From the NCBI GenBank assembly GCA_019118275.1, contig DWZH01000100.1, positions 1-64,000 on the forward strand: a DNA stretch of 64,000 nt, given 5' to 3'. Shown one piece after another: positions 10,015 to 18,677 of this stretch. The position numbers and the translations under genes were made by a program. The stretch is from Candidatus Brachybacterium merdavium. GTDB taxonomy: Bacteria > Actinomycetota > Actinomycetes > Actinomycetales > Dermabacteraceae. Position 1 is the stretch's first letter. Every line of letters starts with the position of its first letter. The notes under the pieces are model-generated. The model was not told the origin of the DNA and did not search any database. It saw only the letters and a program-made list of their open reading frames with translations.

Positions 10015-11340
10015 GTGAAGACTGCTGTGGTCGCGCTGGGAAAGATCGGTCTGCCGCTCGCGGTGCAGTTCGCCGATGCCGGGCATGAGGTGATCGGGGT
10101 CGACACCAATCCGCGACAGGTGGAGCTGATCAATCAGGCCACCGAGCCGTTCCCCGGGGAGGCGCATCTGCAGGACAAGCTCTCGGAGCTGGTGCCGGCC
10201 GGTCGGCTGCGGGCGACCACGGACTACGCCGAGGCGATCCCGGGCGCGGATGCGATCGTGATCGTGGTGCCGCTGTTCGTCGACGACGCGAGCTGGGAGC
10301 CGGACTTCGCGTGGATGGACGCCGCCACCCGCTCCCTGGCCGAGCACATCACCCCGGGCACACTGGTCTCCTACGAGACGACCTTGCCGGTGGGCACGCT
10401 GCGCACCCGGTTCGTTCCGATGATCGAGGAGATCTCCGGGCTGCGGGAATCCCGCGACTTCTTCGCGGTGTTCTCCCCCGAGCGGGTGCTCACCGGTCGC
10501 GTCTTCGAGGACCTGCGCAAGTACCCCAAGCTGATCGGTGCGATCAGCGAGGCCGGCACGGCGCGTGCCCGCGAGTTCTACGAGTCGGCCCTGTCCTTCG
10601 ACGAACGGCCCGATCTCTCGCGCCCCAACGGCGTGTGGGACCTGGGCTCCCCGGAGGCCAGTGAGCTGGCCAAGCTGGCCGAGACCACCTACCGCGATGT
10701 CAACATCGCGCTGGCCAACGAGTTCGCGCTGTTCGCGCAGGACAACGCGATCGACGTGTACAAGGTGATCGAGGCCTCCAACTCCCAGCCCTACTCCCAC
10801 ATCCATCAGCCCGGCATCGCGGTCGGCGGGCACTGCATCCCGGTCTACCCGCGCCTGTACCTGTCGACGGATCCGAACGCGACCACGGTGCGCACCGCGC
10901 GCACCCTGAACGCCTCGGTGCCCGCGCACCTGGTCGAGCGGGCCGCGAACCTGCTGGGCGAGCTGAACGGGCTGAAGGCCGTGGTGCTGGGCGCCTCCTA
11001 CCGCACCGGGGTCAAGGAGACCGCCTTCTCCGGGGTCTTCCCCGTGGTCGAGGCGCTGCGCGCCCATGGCGCCGAGGTCGCCGTCCACGACACCTACTAC
11101 GACGACGCCGAGATCGCGGAGTTCGGCTGGGACCCCTACCATCTCGGCGAACCCGCGGACCTGGCGATCGTCCAGACCAACCACCCCGAGTACCGTGAGC
11201 TGACCGCTGCCGAGGTGCCCGGTATCAAGCTGCTGATCGACGGACGCAACATCACCACCGCCGCCCACTGGAAGGGCACCCCCCGCCTCGTCCTCGGCGA
11301 CGGATCCACCTCCACCCACCAGCAGGCGCAGGAGGCCTGA
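10015..11340 (+). CDS. wbpA: Nucleotide-sugar dehydrogenase, WbpA/WecC-like (UDP-GlcNAc 6-dehydrogenase)
   Basis: The enzyme should oxidise C6 of a UDP-N-acetylhexosamine to the uronic acid with NAD+. The protein has 441 residues. The N-terminal Rossmann motif is 'VVALGKIGLPLAVQFADAG', 'SPERVLTGRVFEDL' and 'KLAETTYRDVNIALANEF' follow, and the catalytic cysteine is in 'VGGHCIPVYP'. The start is GTG with GAGGAGGG 7 nt upstream. With WbpB, E, D and I homologues elsewhere in the same island, the most economical role is the first step of UDP-ManNAc3NAcA synthesis, UDP-GlcNAc to UDP-GlcNAcA. UDP-ManNAc dehydrogenase (WecC) activity cannot be excluded from motifs alone. The symbol records the pathway inference. 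It starts a four-gene coupled operon. Confidence 0.85.
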   Translation: MKTAVVALGKIGLPLAVQFADAGHEVIGVDTNPRQVELINQATEPFPGEAHLQDKLSELVPAGRLRATTDYAEAIPGADAIVIVVPLFVDDASWEPDFAWMDAATRSLAEHITPGTLVSYETTLPVGTLRTRFVPMIEEISGLRESRDFFAVFSPERVLTGRVFEDLRKYPKLIGAISEAGTARAREFYESALSFDERPDLSRPNGVWDLGSPEASELAKLAETTYRDVNIALANEFALFAQDNAIDVYKVIEASNSQPYSHIHQPGIAVGGHCIPVYPRLYLSTDPNATTVRTARTLNASVPAHLVERAANLLGELNGLKAVVLGASYRTGVKETAFSGVFPVVEALRAHGAEVAVHDTYYDDAEIAEFGWDPYHLGEPADLAIVQTNHPEYRELTAAEVPGIKLLIDGRNITTAAHWKGTPRLVLGDGSTSTHQQAQEA

Positions 11341-11344
11341 CCCG

Positions 11345-11770
11345 ATGGGCGAGCACGATCTGATCCTCGGGCTGGGGCCGACGCTGGTCGGCAACCGCAC
11401 CATCATCGTCCAGCTGCTGCTGGTGCTGGGGATCGTGGGGATCGTCTCCTGGCTGTTCGTCAAGCGCGGGGCCAAGCAGCTGGCGGTGCGCCGTCTGCTG
11501 ATCATCGCCTTCGCGGTGTTCGCGGTGCTGACCGTGCTGTTCCCGGGGATGCTGTCGCGGGTGGCGAACCTGGTGGGCGTCGGCCGTGGCGCGGACCTGC
11601 TGCTGTATGCGACGGTGCTGGTGCTGCTGGGGTTCCTGGCCCTGCAGGAGGCCCGCACCAAGAACGCCGAGAAGCGCACCACCTACCTCGCCCGCCGCCT
11701 CTCGCTGGATGAGGCCGAGCAGCCGGCCGAGTACCGTCGGCGCGTGCTCGGGCCGCCCGACGACGCGTGA
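11345..11770 (+). CDS. DUF2304 family small membrane protein
   Basis: The 141-residue protein has about three hydrophobic segments ('TIIVQLLLVLGIVGIVSWLFV', 'LLIIAFAVFAVLTVLFPGML', 'LLLYATVLVLLGFLALQE') and a charged C-terminal tail. This is the layout of DUF2304 proteins, which frequently neighbour DPM-like glycosyltransferases in polysaccharide loci. The biochemical function is unknown; a membrane anchor or partner for such a GT2 is a reasonable guess. It starts 4 bp after wbpA and overlaps the next gene by GTGA. Confidence 0.8.
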   Translation: MGEHDLILGLGPTLVGNRTIIVQLLLVLGIVGIVSWLFVKRGAKQLAVRRLLIIAFAVFAVLTVLFPGMLSRVANLVGVGRGADLLLYATVLVLLGFLALQEARTKNAEKRTTYLARRLSLDEAEQPAEYRRRVLGPPDDA

Positions 11771-13728
11771 GCGGCCTGCCGGCGCTGGTCGCCGCAGCGA
11801 TCACCGTCCTGGCGGCGGCCTACCTGCCCGGGTTCGCCGCCGTGCGGCTGCTGGGCGGCTCGCGGTGGCTGGCCCTCGCTCTGGCGCCCGCGCTCGGGGC
11901 GGCTGTCGCGGGCACGGCCGCGATCGCGGCTCCCCTGGTCGGGCTGCGCTGGTCGCTGCTGCCCTTCCTGCTCGGTGCCGCTGTGCTGCTCGCCGTGGCC
12001 CTCGGGCTGCGCCGCCTGGACGTGCAGCTGCCCGCCACCGTCCTGGACGGTCCGCTCGGCCCGCGCCCCACGGTTCCCTTCGCAGGAGCCTGGATCGCCG
12101 CGGCAGCGGGTGTGGCCATCGCCCCGATCGTCTACCAGGCGGGTCGTGCCGATGCGGTCCTGGAGCGCTGGGACACCCTGTACCACCTCTCGGCGCTGCA
12201 GCGGATCCGGGAGACCGGGACCGCCTCCAGCCTGGACCTGGGCTCGGTGTCCAACTCGGCCGGTGACCCCACCCCCTATCCGGCCGGTTTCCATGCGCTG
12301 GCCTCGTTGGTGCCGGGTGTCGAGGTGCCGATCCTGCTCAACGGCGCGGTACTGGCCCTGGCGACGGTGCCGTGGGTCCTGGGGATCGCGCTGCTGGCGC
12401 GGGCACTCCTCCCCCAGGTGCCCTGGGCACCGTTCGCGGCAGCGGTCGTGGCGACGCTGATCCCGGCCTCCCCGCTGAACCTGTGGATCCACCTCTCCCC
12501 CATCCCGAACCTGATCGGCTCCGCGGTCCTGCCCGGGGCGCTGGCCGGCGCGGCTTCCCTCTGGGGCGCGCTGCTACCGCGATGGGTCCCGCGGGCGCCT
12601 GATCGGCCGAGCGGGGGCGGACCTGTCCTGCGGCCCGGGCTCGCTGCTCTGGGCGTGGTCGGGATCGCCGGTCTGGGGATGGGCGTGCTGCACCCCAACG
12701 TCGCGGTCACGGCCCTGATCCTGCTGACAGTGCTGACGGCCGTCACCTGCGCGCCGCACTGGCGCAGGCGGCCGTGGCTGATCGCGCTGCCGGTGGCCAC
12801 GATGGCGCCGGTGGCTCTGCTGAGCTATACCCCTCTCGGGGCCGCGGTCACCGGTTTCTCCGGTGGTCTGCAGGTGCCTTGGTGGACAGCGCTGGGCGAG
12901 GTCGTGCTGGGCCTGCTGACGGTGTGGCCGATGGCCCTCGGGGTGGTGCTGGCCGTCCTGTGGTGGCCCGGTCTGGTCAGCTCCTTCCGCGGCTCGGCCC
13001 GGTGGGTGGGTCCGGCGTGGATCGTGCTGGCCGTCCTCTATCTCGACGCCGCCCTCGACTCCCCGCTGAACCTGTCGGCCCTGTATTACCGCGGACAGGA
13101 CCGGATCGCGATGCCGCTGGCGATGCTCTCCGCCGTGCTGGTGGTGCCCGGTCTCCAGGCCTGGGCGCGCACCCTGGGGCCGGCGGGACCGACCGGCCGC
13201 CGCCACGGGGCGCGGCGGCCGCTGCTGACCGCGCTGGTGGTGCTGGGAGTCATCGCCGCGCTCACCTCGGTCCCTCCGCGTCTGGACAACGCCGCCAAGA
13301 ACCTCGCCGAGGACTATCCGGGCCGGGGCCGATTCCTGCAGGCCGATGAACGGGCCCTGTTCGAGCGGTACGTGCCGCAGATGGATCAGAGCGGCACCGT
13401 GCTGGCCAGCCCCTTCTCGGGAGCGGCGCACCTGTACGCGCTGTTCGGCCAGGACGTGCGGCTGCCCGTGGCCGGGATGGCCTACTCGGACCTGGACCGC
13501 GATCTGCTCTACGCCGTGGGCGAGGCGGCGACCGATCAGCAGGCCTGCGCCCTCCTCGAGGACAACGGGATCCGTTACGTCTACCAGGAGCACCGTCCCT
13601 ATCAGTTCCACCGGACCTCGGACTCCGTGAATCGTGGCACCGAGGCCTTGGGTCGGGTGCTGTTCGAGACGGACCATTCCCGGATGATCGAGATCGACTG
13701 CGGGACCGGGACGGCCGACGATGCTTGA
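11767..13728 (+). CDS. DUF6541 family multi-pass membrane protein, putative GT-C glycosyltransferase
   Basis: The 653-residue protein has about 11-13 hydrophobic segments and a soluble C-terminal region of about 140 residues. In the first large loop after the N-terminal helices, 'ERWDTLYHLSALQRIRETG' is followed by 'PYPAGFHALASLVPG'. The C-terminal domain has 'TVLASPFSGAAHLYALFGQ'. The paralogue at 24069-26051 shares this pattern (D-x3-H...IR-x2-G...YP...LA, then VLA-x-P...GA-x-LY). An invariant acidic residue in the first extracytoplasmic loop is the hallmark of GT-C enzymes using polyprenyl-phosphate sugars, so I infer that activity. The GTG start overlaps the DUF2304 stop. Confidence 0.75.
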   Translation: MSGLPALVAAAITVLAAAYLPGFAAVRLLGGSRWLALALAPALGAAVAGTAAIAAPLVGLRWSLLPFLLGAAVLLAVALGLRRLDVQLPATVLDGPLGPRPTVPFAGAWIAAAAGVAIAPIVYQAGRADAVLERWDTLYHLSALQRIRETGTASSLDLGSVSNSAGDPTPYPAGFHALASLVPGVEVPILLNGAVLALATVPWVLGIALLARALLPQVPWAPFAAAVVATLIPASPLNLWIHLSPIPNLIGSAVLPGALAGAASLWGALLPRWVPRAPDRPSGGGPVLRPGLAALGVVGIAGLGMGVLHPNVAVTALILLTVLTAVTCAPHWRRRPWLIALPVATMAPVALLSYTPLGAAVTGFSGGLQVPWWTALGEVVLGLLTVWPMALGVVLAVLWWPGLVSSFRGSARWVGPAWIVLAVLYLDAALDSPLNLSALYYRGQDRIAMPLAMLSAVLVVPGLQAWARTLGPAGPTGRRHGARRPLLTALVVLGVIAALTSVPPRLDNAAKNLAEDYPGRGRFLQADERALFERYVPQMDQSGTVLASPFSGAAHLYALFGQDVRLPVAGMAYSDLDRDLLYAVGEAATDQQACALLEDNGIRYVYQEHRPYQFHRTSDSVNRGTEALGRVLFETDHSRMIEIDCGTGTADDA

Positions 13729-14833
13729 GGTGCTGCCTCGGACCGCCGGCACCCCGGAGGCCACCCCGACGCGCTGTTCACGGCAGCCCGACCTCCCGCC
13801 CGCGCGCCGCTACTCGCCGCTGCTGGACGTGATCCGCGTCGTGGCCGTCATCGGAGTGGTCGGGGTCCACGTCATCGCCGATCACGTGGACGCGGACGGA
13901 CCGGTGGCGATGCTGGTGCTGCGTTCGCTGCTGGCGACCGCGGTGCCGGCCTTCGTGATGATCTCGGGTGCCCTGAACCTGGCACCGACCGCGATGCGTC
14001 ACGGCTCCGGACCGTTCCTCGCCCGGCGGCTGCGGCGTCTGCTGCCCGCGACCGTGGCATGGACCGCGTTCTACGTGCTGGTGATGAACCTGTGGCTCTC
14101 CCCCGGGCCGACCTCGCTGCGCGGGGAGATCGCCGCTCTGCTCACGGCCTCCTCCTACCCGCACCTGTACTTCCTGCCCCTGATCATCGGCCTGACGGTG
14201 ATCACCCCGATCCTGGCGACCTACGTCTCCGGCTCCTCCCGGCGAGCGTGGATCACCGGTGGCCTCGCCGCGGCGTGGGCGCTGGGGGTGGCTGCGATGC
14301 CGTTCCTGACCGAGGGCCTGCTCGACGAGCCCATCGTCCCGCTGCAGCTGGGGGCGCTGACCTATTTCCTGCCGTACATCGGCTACTACGTGCTGGGCTG
14401 GGCGACCTGGTCGGCCCCACCGCGCCGACGGGTGGCCTGGTGGTTGCTGCTGGTCGCAGTGCCGCTGCTGATCGCCTCCACCGTGTGGGCCTACGCCTCG
14501 CCGGTCACGGAGATCCCGCCCGGCAAGGTCCTGCTGCCCACCTATCTGGCACCGACGGTGATGCCGCTGTCGCTCGCCCTGGTGATCTCGCTGCTGTCCC
14601 TGGGGCGCACCTGGCGGGTCGAAGAGCGCACGGAGCACATGCTGCGCAGAGTGGGGGACGCGACTTTCGGGGTGTTCCTGGTTCATTTCGCGGTCCTGAT
14701 GCTCTTGCGCGAGCTGGGGTTCCCGGAGAGCTCGATGCCGGCGGTGATCGCGCTGATCGTCGTGGTGACGCTCGGGTCGTTGGCCCTCACCGTGGTAGGC
14801 CAGAAGATCCCCCTCGTGCGCGAGGTGCTCTGA
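13721..14833 (+). CDS. Acyltransferase-3 family membrane protein
   Basis: The protein has 370 residues with about ten membrane segments. The family signature is at the start of the membrane domain: 'YSPLLDVIRVVAVIGVVGVHV' (the H required in AT3 enzymes) followed by 'PAFVMISGALNLAPT' and 'FLARRLRRLLPATVAW'. Such proteins O-acetylate or O-succinylate surface glycans on the membrane. The ATG overlaps the upstream DUF6541 stop by 8 bp, so it is translated from the wbpA operon message. A likely role is acylation of the island's polysaccharide; the site is unknown. Confidence 0.88.
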   Translation: MLEVLPRTAGTPEATPTRCSRQPDLPPARRYSPLLDVIRVVAVIGVVGVHVIADHVDADGPVAMLVLRSLLATAVPAFVMISGALNLAPTAMRHGSGPFLARRLRRLLPATVAWTAFYVLVMNLWLSPGPTSLRGEIAALLTASSYPHLYFLPLIIGLTVITPILATYVSGSSRRAWITGGLAAAWALGVAAMPFLTEGLLDEPIVPLQLGALTYFLPYIGYYVLGWATWSAPPRRRVAWWLLLVAVPLLIASTVWAYASPVTEIPPGKVLLPTYLAPTVMPLSLALVISLLSLGRTWRVEERTEHMLRRVGDATFGVFLVHFAVLMLLRELGFPESSMPAVIALIVVVTLGSLALTVVGQKIPLVREVL

Positions 14834-14875
14834 CGCTCGCGGCGCCCCGACGACCCGCAGCACCGTGAGGAGGCT

Positions 14876-16075
14876 TCAGCGACGCAGTGAGGCCAGGACC
14901 TGCTCGGCGGCCCTGCCCGCGCAGGCGGCGAGCGAGGCGTGCTGGAGGGTCCACCGGCGCAGATGCTCCGGGGCCGGGGCCTCTTCCCCGCTGAGGGCGG
15001 CGCTCATGGCTCCCGCGACCTGCTCGGCGTCGTAGTCGCAGGCCCAGCCGAGGCCGTTGTCACGGATCCGGTCGCGTGCCGCCCCCTCCCCGGCGTGGAT
15101 GACGGGGGTGCCCGTGGCGGTGGCCGCGTAGATCTTGGTGGGCAGGGCGAACTCGTAGCCCTGGCCGGGGGTGATCGAGGACAGACCGGCCACGGCACCG
15201 CGCAGCTGGGCCGCGACCTGCGAGGGCGGGATCTTGTCGCGGAATTCGATACCTTCGATGCCCTGCTCGCGCACGCGCGCCTCGAGCTCGTCACGCCCGC
15301 TGCCCTCGGAGAAGAACAGCAGCCGCGCCCGGGGATGCTCGGCGCGCACCTGGGCGAAGGCATCGATGAACACACCTGCTCCCTGCCATTCGGAGACCGT
15401 GCCGGCGTAGACGAAGCACGGTCCTGCCGCGCCGTCGTCCGCGACCGGGCCGTCGACGGTGAAGGTCTCGGTGTCGATGCCGTTGCCGACCATCACGAAG
15501 CCCTTTCGCGCCCCGGCCAGCTGCTCGAGCCGGTGCTGGACCCCCGGGGAGATGGTCAGCACCCGGGCGGCGCGCTTCCACACCGTGGTCTCGGCCCAGC
15601 GCAGCAGGGTGCGCACGGGGGTGGGCACCCCCTCGACGCTATCGGTGGCATCGGACCAGACATCGGCCGCGTAGAAGGTGTAGGGCACCCGGCGCAGCGC
15701 CGCCGCGACCATGCCGACCAAGCCGGTGGTGGGCGGCGGTTCGAGCACCAGGGCGTCCATCGGGCGCTGCAGCAGCAGGCGCAGGGCGAGGGGGGCGTCG
15801 AAGCTGAGGTAGGAGAGATAGCCGCGGACCTGTCCCTGCGAGTCCCGCTTCACGGGCCAGCGGGAGACCTTCCGGGCTCGCGAGCGGACCTTGCCCGCCC
15901 CCGGGACGGTGGTGGTCAGCACCGTCACGTCCGCCCCCGCGCGTTCGAGGGCGTTCACCAGCGCCTCCTGCCGGAAGGCCGCAGCGACCGGTTCCGGGGT
16001 GTAGACGCGGGTGGCGACCACCACGTGCGGCGGACGGGTCGCTCCGGTGGGCCGAGGGGTGCGGGGGCGGGGCAT
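14876..16075 (-). CDS. Family 4 glycosyltransferase (WbuB-like)
   Basis: The protein has 399 residues in a GT-B fold. The N-terminus 'HVVVATRVYTPEPVAAAFRQEALVNAL' is typical of WbuB-like GT4 enzymes. 'TFYAADVWSDATDSV' and 'RVLTISPGVQHRLEQL' occur mid-sequence, and the C-terminal nucleotide-sugar site contains 'FVYAGTVSEWQGAGVFIDAF' and 'FALPTKIYAATATGTPVIHAG'. The ORF track extends it to 828 residues in a non-coding frame; the ATG at 16075 overlaps the wbpI stop as ATGA and is clearly the start. WbuB-type enzymes often transfer 2-acetamido sugars, fitting coupling to the epimerase, but the sugar is not proven. Confidence 0.87.
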   Translation of the reverse strand: MPRPRTPRPTGATRPPHVVVATRVYTPEPVAAAFRQEALVNALERAGADVTVLTTTVPGAGKVRSRARKVSRWPVKRDSQGQVRGYLSYLSFDAPLALRLLLQRPMDALVLEPPPTTGLVGMVAAALRRVPYTFYAADVWSDATDSVEGVPTPVRTLLRWAETTVWKRAARVLTISPGVQHRLEQLAGARKGFVMVGNGIDTETFTVDGPVADDGAAGPCFVYAGTVSEWQGAGVFIDAFAQVRAEHPRARLLFFSEGSGRDELEARVREQGIEGIEFRDKIPPSQVAAQLRGAVAGLSSITPGQGYEFALPTKIYAATATGTPVIHAGEGAARDRIRDNGLGWACDYDAEQVAGAMSAALSGEEAPAPEHLRRWTLQHASLAACAGRAAEQVLASLRR

Positions 16076-17139
16076 CAGGCGCGCTCGATCAGGGCGGTGA
16101 CGCTGCGCTGGGAGGCCTTGCCGTCGCCGTAGTGCGGGGGCCGCTCGGCGGTCGGGGTGGGGCGCATCACCGAGTCGGCCAGGGTGGCGGGGTCGGTGAC
16201 CAGCTGGTTCCAGTCGTTGTCGAGGGTCTCGACCCATTCGGTCTCGGTGCGGACCGTGGAGCACGGTGTGCCCAGCAGATACGCTTCCTTCTGGAGCCCG
16301 CCGGAGTCGGTGACCACCGCGCGTGCGCACTGCACGGCATTGATCAGGTCCGGGTAGGCGAGGGGATCGCCGACGTGCACGGCGCCCCCTTCGAGAGGGA
16401 TGCCGGCGTCCTGGGCCCGGGCGACCAGGCGGGGGTGGGCCAGCAGCGCCAGTGGTATGTCCAGTGCCTGCAGAGAGGCGATGATGGCGCGCAGTCGGTC
16501 GGGGTCGTCGGTGTTGTCGGCCCGGTGGATGGTGGCCACCGCGAAGGGCTGGGCGGGGTCGATGCCGCCTGGCAGTCTCAGCGCGGTCCCGCGCACCGAG
16601 TCGGCCACCCGCAGGCACACGTCGGTCATCACGTCGCCGGTGACCAGGGTCCGCTCGGCCAGGCCTTCGGCGGCCAGGTGGGTGCGGGCGACCTCGGTGG
16701 GGGCCAGCAGCAGATCGGCGGCGTGGTCGGTCAGCACCCGGTTGTGCTCCTCGGGCATGCGCCGGTTGAACGAGCGCAGTCCGGCCTCGAGGTGGGCGAC
16801 TCGGCGGTGCATCTTGACCGCGGACAGGGTGCCGGCCAGCGTGGAGTTGGTGTCGCCGTAGACCAGGGTCCAGTCCGGTCGGTGCTCCTCGAGCACCTCG
16901 TCCATGCCCGCGAGCATCGCGCCGGTCTGGCGGCCGTGGGAGCCGGAGCCCACCGACAGGTTCACGTCCGGGGCCGGGATCCGCAGATCGGCGAAGAACA
17001 CATCGCTCATCGCGGCGTCGTAGTGCTGCCCGGTGTGGACGATCACGTGCTCGACATCGCCCTGCTGCGCCGCCGCATCGGCGATCGCGGCGAGCTTGAC
17101 GAACTGCGGGCGCGCGCCCACGACGGACAGGATCTTCAT
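16075..17139 (-). CDS. wbpI: Non-hydrolysing UDP-N-acetylglucosamine 2-epimerase family (WbpI/WecB-like)
   Basis: The protein has 354 residues. 'ILSVVGARPQFVKLAAI', 'VIVHTGQHYDAAMSDVFF', 'YGDTNSTLAGTLSAVKM', 'HLEAGLRSFNRRMPEEHNR', 'IHRADNTDD' and 'VTDSGGLQKEAYLLGTPC' are the classic epimerase landmarks. The D-I-P-A-P-D-type stretch 'LRIPAPDVNLSVGSGSHG' is close to WbpI, which epimerises UDP-GlcNAc3NAcA to UDP-ManNAc3NAcA. WecB-type activity on UDP-GlcNAc is the alternative. The presence of WbpB/E/D homologues favours WbpI. The start is ATG at 17139 with GAGGAAGAGA upstream, not the longer ORF-track start. Possible promoter sequence lies in the 170-bp divergent gap (TATTGT at 17216-17221). Confidence 0.88.
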   Translation of the reverse strand: MKILSVVGARPQFVKLAAIADAAAQQGDVEHVIVHTGQHYDAAMSDVFFADLRIPAPDVNLSVGSGSHGRQTGAMLAGMDEVLEEHRPDWTLVYGDTNSTLAGTLSAVKMHRRVAHLEAGLRSFNRRMPEEHNRVLTDHAADLLLAPTEVARTHLAAEGLAERTLVTGDVMTDVCLRVADSVRGTALRLPGGIDPAQPFAVATIHRADNTDDPDRLRAIIASLQALDIPLALLAHPRLVARAQDAGIPLEGGAVHVGDPLAYPDLINAVQCARAVVTDSGGLQKEAYLLGTPCSTVRTETEWVETLDNDWNQLVTDPATLADSVMRPTPTAERPPHYGDGKASQRSVTALIERA

Positions 17140-17309
17140 AGGGCGATCTCTTCCTCTCGACCCCGGCGGTCGACCAGACGCACGAACCGGAGCGCAGGTA
17201 CAGTGAGCGTGCTCCACAATAGCCAACGGTCAGCGCCGTTCGGCACACCACGACACTGTCGAGGACGGCGCGGGCAGCCTCTCGCGCTCCGCTCGAGAAC
17301 GGACCATGC

Positions 17310-18677
17310 ATGACGTCGAACCCAGGCGTGAGGGATCCACGGATCGCCGTGCTCGTGTACAACGACGCTGCGAACGATTCGCGAGTGCTGAAGGAGTCCG
17401 CCTCGCTGCGTGACGAGGGCTATCAGGTGCGCATCATCGCTGTCGAACGGCGTGAACTGGGCCGGGCGGCGCAGACCACGGAGCTGCGCGAGGGACTGTG
17501 CCTGCAGCGGGTCCCGGAGTTCACGATCGAGCGGATCCTGCCGGCTCTGGCGCCGCTGTGGAGGCACCTGATCCGTCATGAGGCCGTGGCCGAACCGGCG
17601 GCCGGCCCGCCCGCCCCCGGGCCCCTGCGTCCCGGGGCACCGCTTGCGAGCACCCGTGCGCGCGTGCTGCGCGGCCTGCGCAATGTCGGCGAACGCGCCT
17701 ACCGCACGCTCGCGCTCGGCACCTACTGGGTCAACGCCGCCCGGGCAGGTCACGACTTCGCGCCGGACGTGGTGCACGCCAACGACGCCAACACGCTGGT
17801 CCCGGCCCTGGCGATCCGTGCCCTGTCCCCCACCCCGGTGGGCATCATCTACGACTCCCATGAGCTGTGGCGTCACCGCAATGTGCGCCCAGGCCGGCTG
17901 CTGGCCCCCCTGGTCGAGCACCTCACCGAGGCGATCGGCATCCGCCAGGTGGACGGCGTCATCACCGTCTCGCCCTCCATCGCCGACTGGCTGCGATCGA
18001 CCTACCGTCTGCCGACCACACCGACGCTCGTGCGCAACGTCCCCGTGGCGGACGGGGTCCCCGACCGCTCCACCGGGGTGCTCCGCGAGCGCGCGGGTCT
18101 GTCCCCGCAGGACCGCGTGATCGCCTACGGCGGACGCATCACCACCGCTCGCGGCATCGAGGAGACCATCGCCGCTCTGCCCCACCTCGACGAGGACGTG
18201 CACTTCGTCCTGCTCGGCTATGGGGAGGCGGCCGCCCTGGAGGAGGTCACCGAGCAGGCGCACGCGCACGGGGTCGCGCATCGGGTGCACCTGATCGGTG
18301 CCGTGGCCCCGGACGAGGTCTCCCGCGCGCTGGCCGACGGAGACGTCGCCGTCGTCCATGTGCTCCCGATCTGCCTGTCCTACCGGTACGCCCTGCCCAA
18401 CAAGCTGTTCGAGTCGATCCGGGCCGGCCTGCCGATCGCGGCGGCCGACCTTCCCGATATGAAGGCCGTGGTCGAGGAGCTGGGGGTCGGTGAGGTGTTC
18501 CAGGGCAGCAGCTCCCGAGATCTCGCCGAGGCGCTGCGCGCGATCCTCCATCGACCGGGCCGGTACCAGGCCGCCGCACGGGCGGCCGCGCCCCACCTGA
18601 CCTGGGAGCAGGAGACGGACCAGATGCTGGAGATGTATCGAGGCGTGCTCCGTGCGCAGGGACGAGGGCGCTCATGA
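17310..18677 (+). CDS. Family 4 glycosyltransferase
   Basis: The protein has 455 residues. 'IAVLVYNDAANDSRVLKESASL' begins the N-terminal domain, 'DVVHANDANTLVPALAI' and 'GIIYDSHELWRHR' lie mid-protein, and 'VIAYGGRITTARGIEETIAAL' with 'YALPNKLFESIRAGLPIAA' forms the donor-binding domain. The same landmarks recur in the C-terminal half of the next gene, so the two are likely paralogues. It starts with ATG at 17310 and its stop overlaps the next ATG (ATGA). The sugar specificity is unknown. This pair forms its own plus-strand unit inside a mainly minus-strand region. Confidence 0.85.
   Translation: MTSNPGVRDPRIAVLVYNDAANDSRVLKESASLRDEGYQVRIIAVERRELGRAAQTTELREGLCLQRVPEFTIERILPALAPLWRHLIRHEAVAEPAAGPPAPGPLRPGAPLASTRARVLRGLRNVGERAYRTLALGTYWVNAARAGHDFAPDVVHANDANTLVPALAIRALSPTPVGIIYDSHELWRHRNVRPGRLLAPLVEHLTEAIGIRQVDGVITVSPSIADWLRSTYRLPTTPTLVRNVPVADGVPDRSTGVLRERAGLSPQDRVIAYGGRITTARGIEETIAALPHLDEDVHFVLLGYGEAAALEEVTEQAHAHGVAHRVHLIGAVAPDEVSRALADGDVAVVHVLPICLSYRYALPNKLFESIRAGLPIAAADLPDMKAVVEELGVGEVFQGSSSRDLAEALRAILHRPGRYQAAARAAAPHLTWEQETDQMLEMYRGVLRAQGRGRS

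Noticed and set aside
16076-17362. N-terminal 430 residues of the ORF 14876-17362
   Set aside because: Arg/Pro/Gly-rich out-of-frame reading of wbpI. The real GT4 gene starts at 16075.
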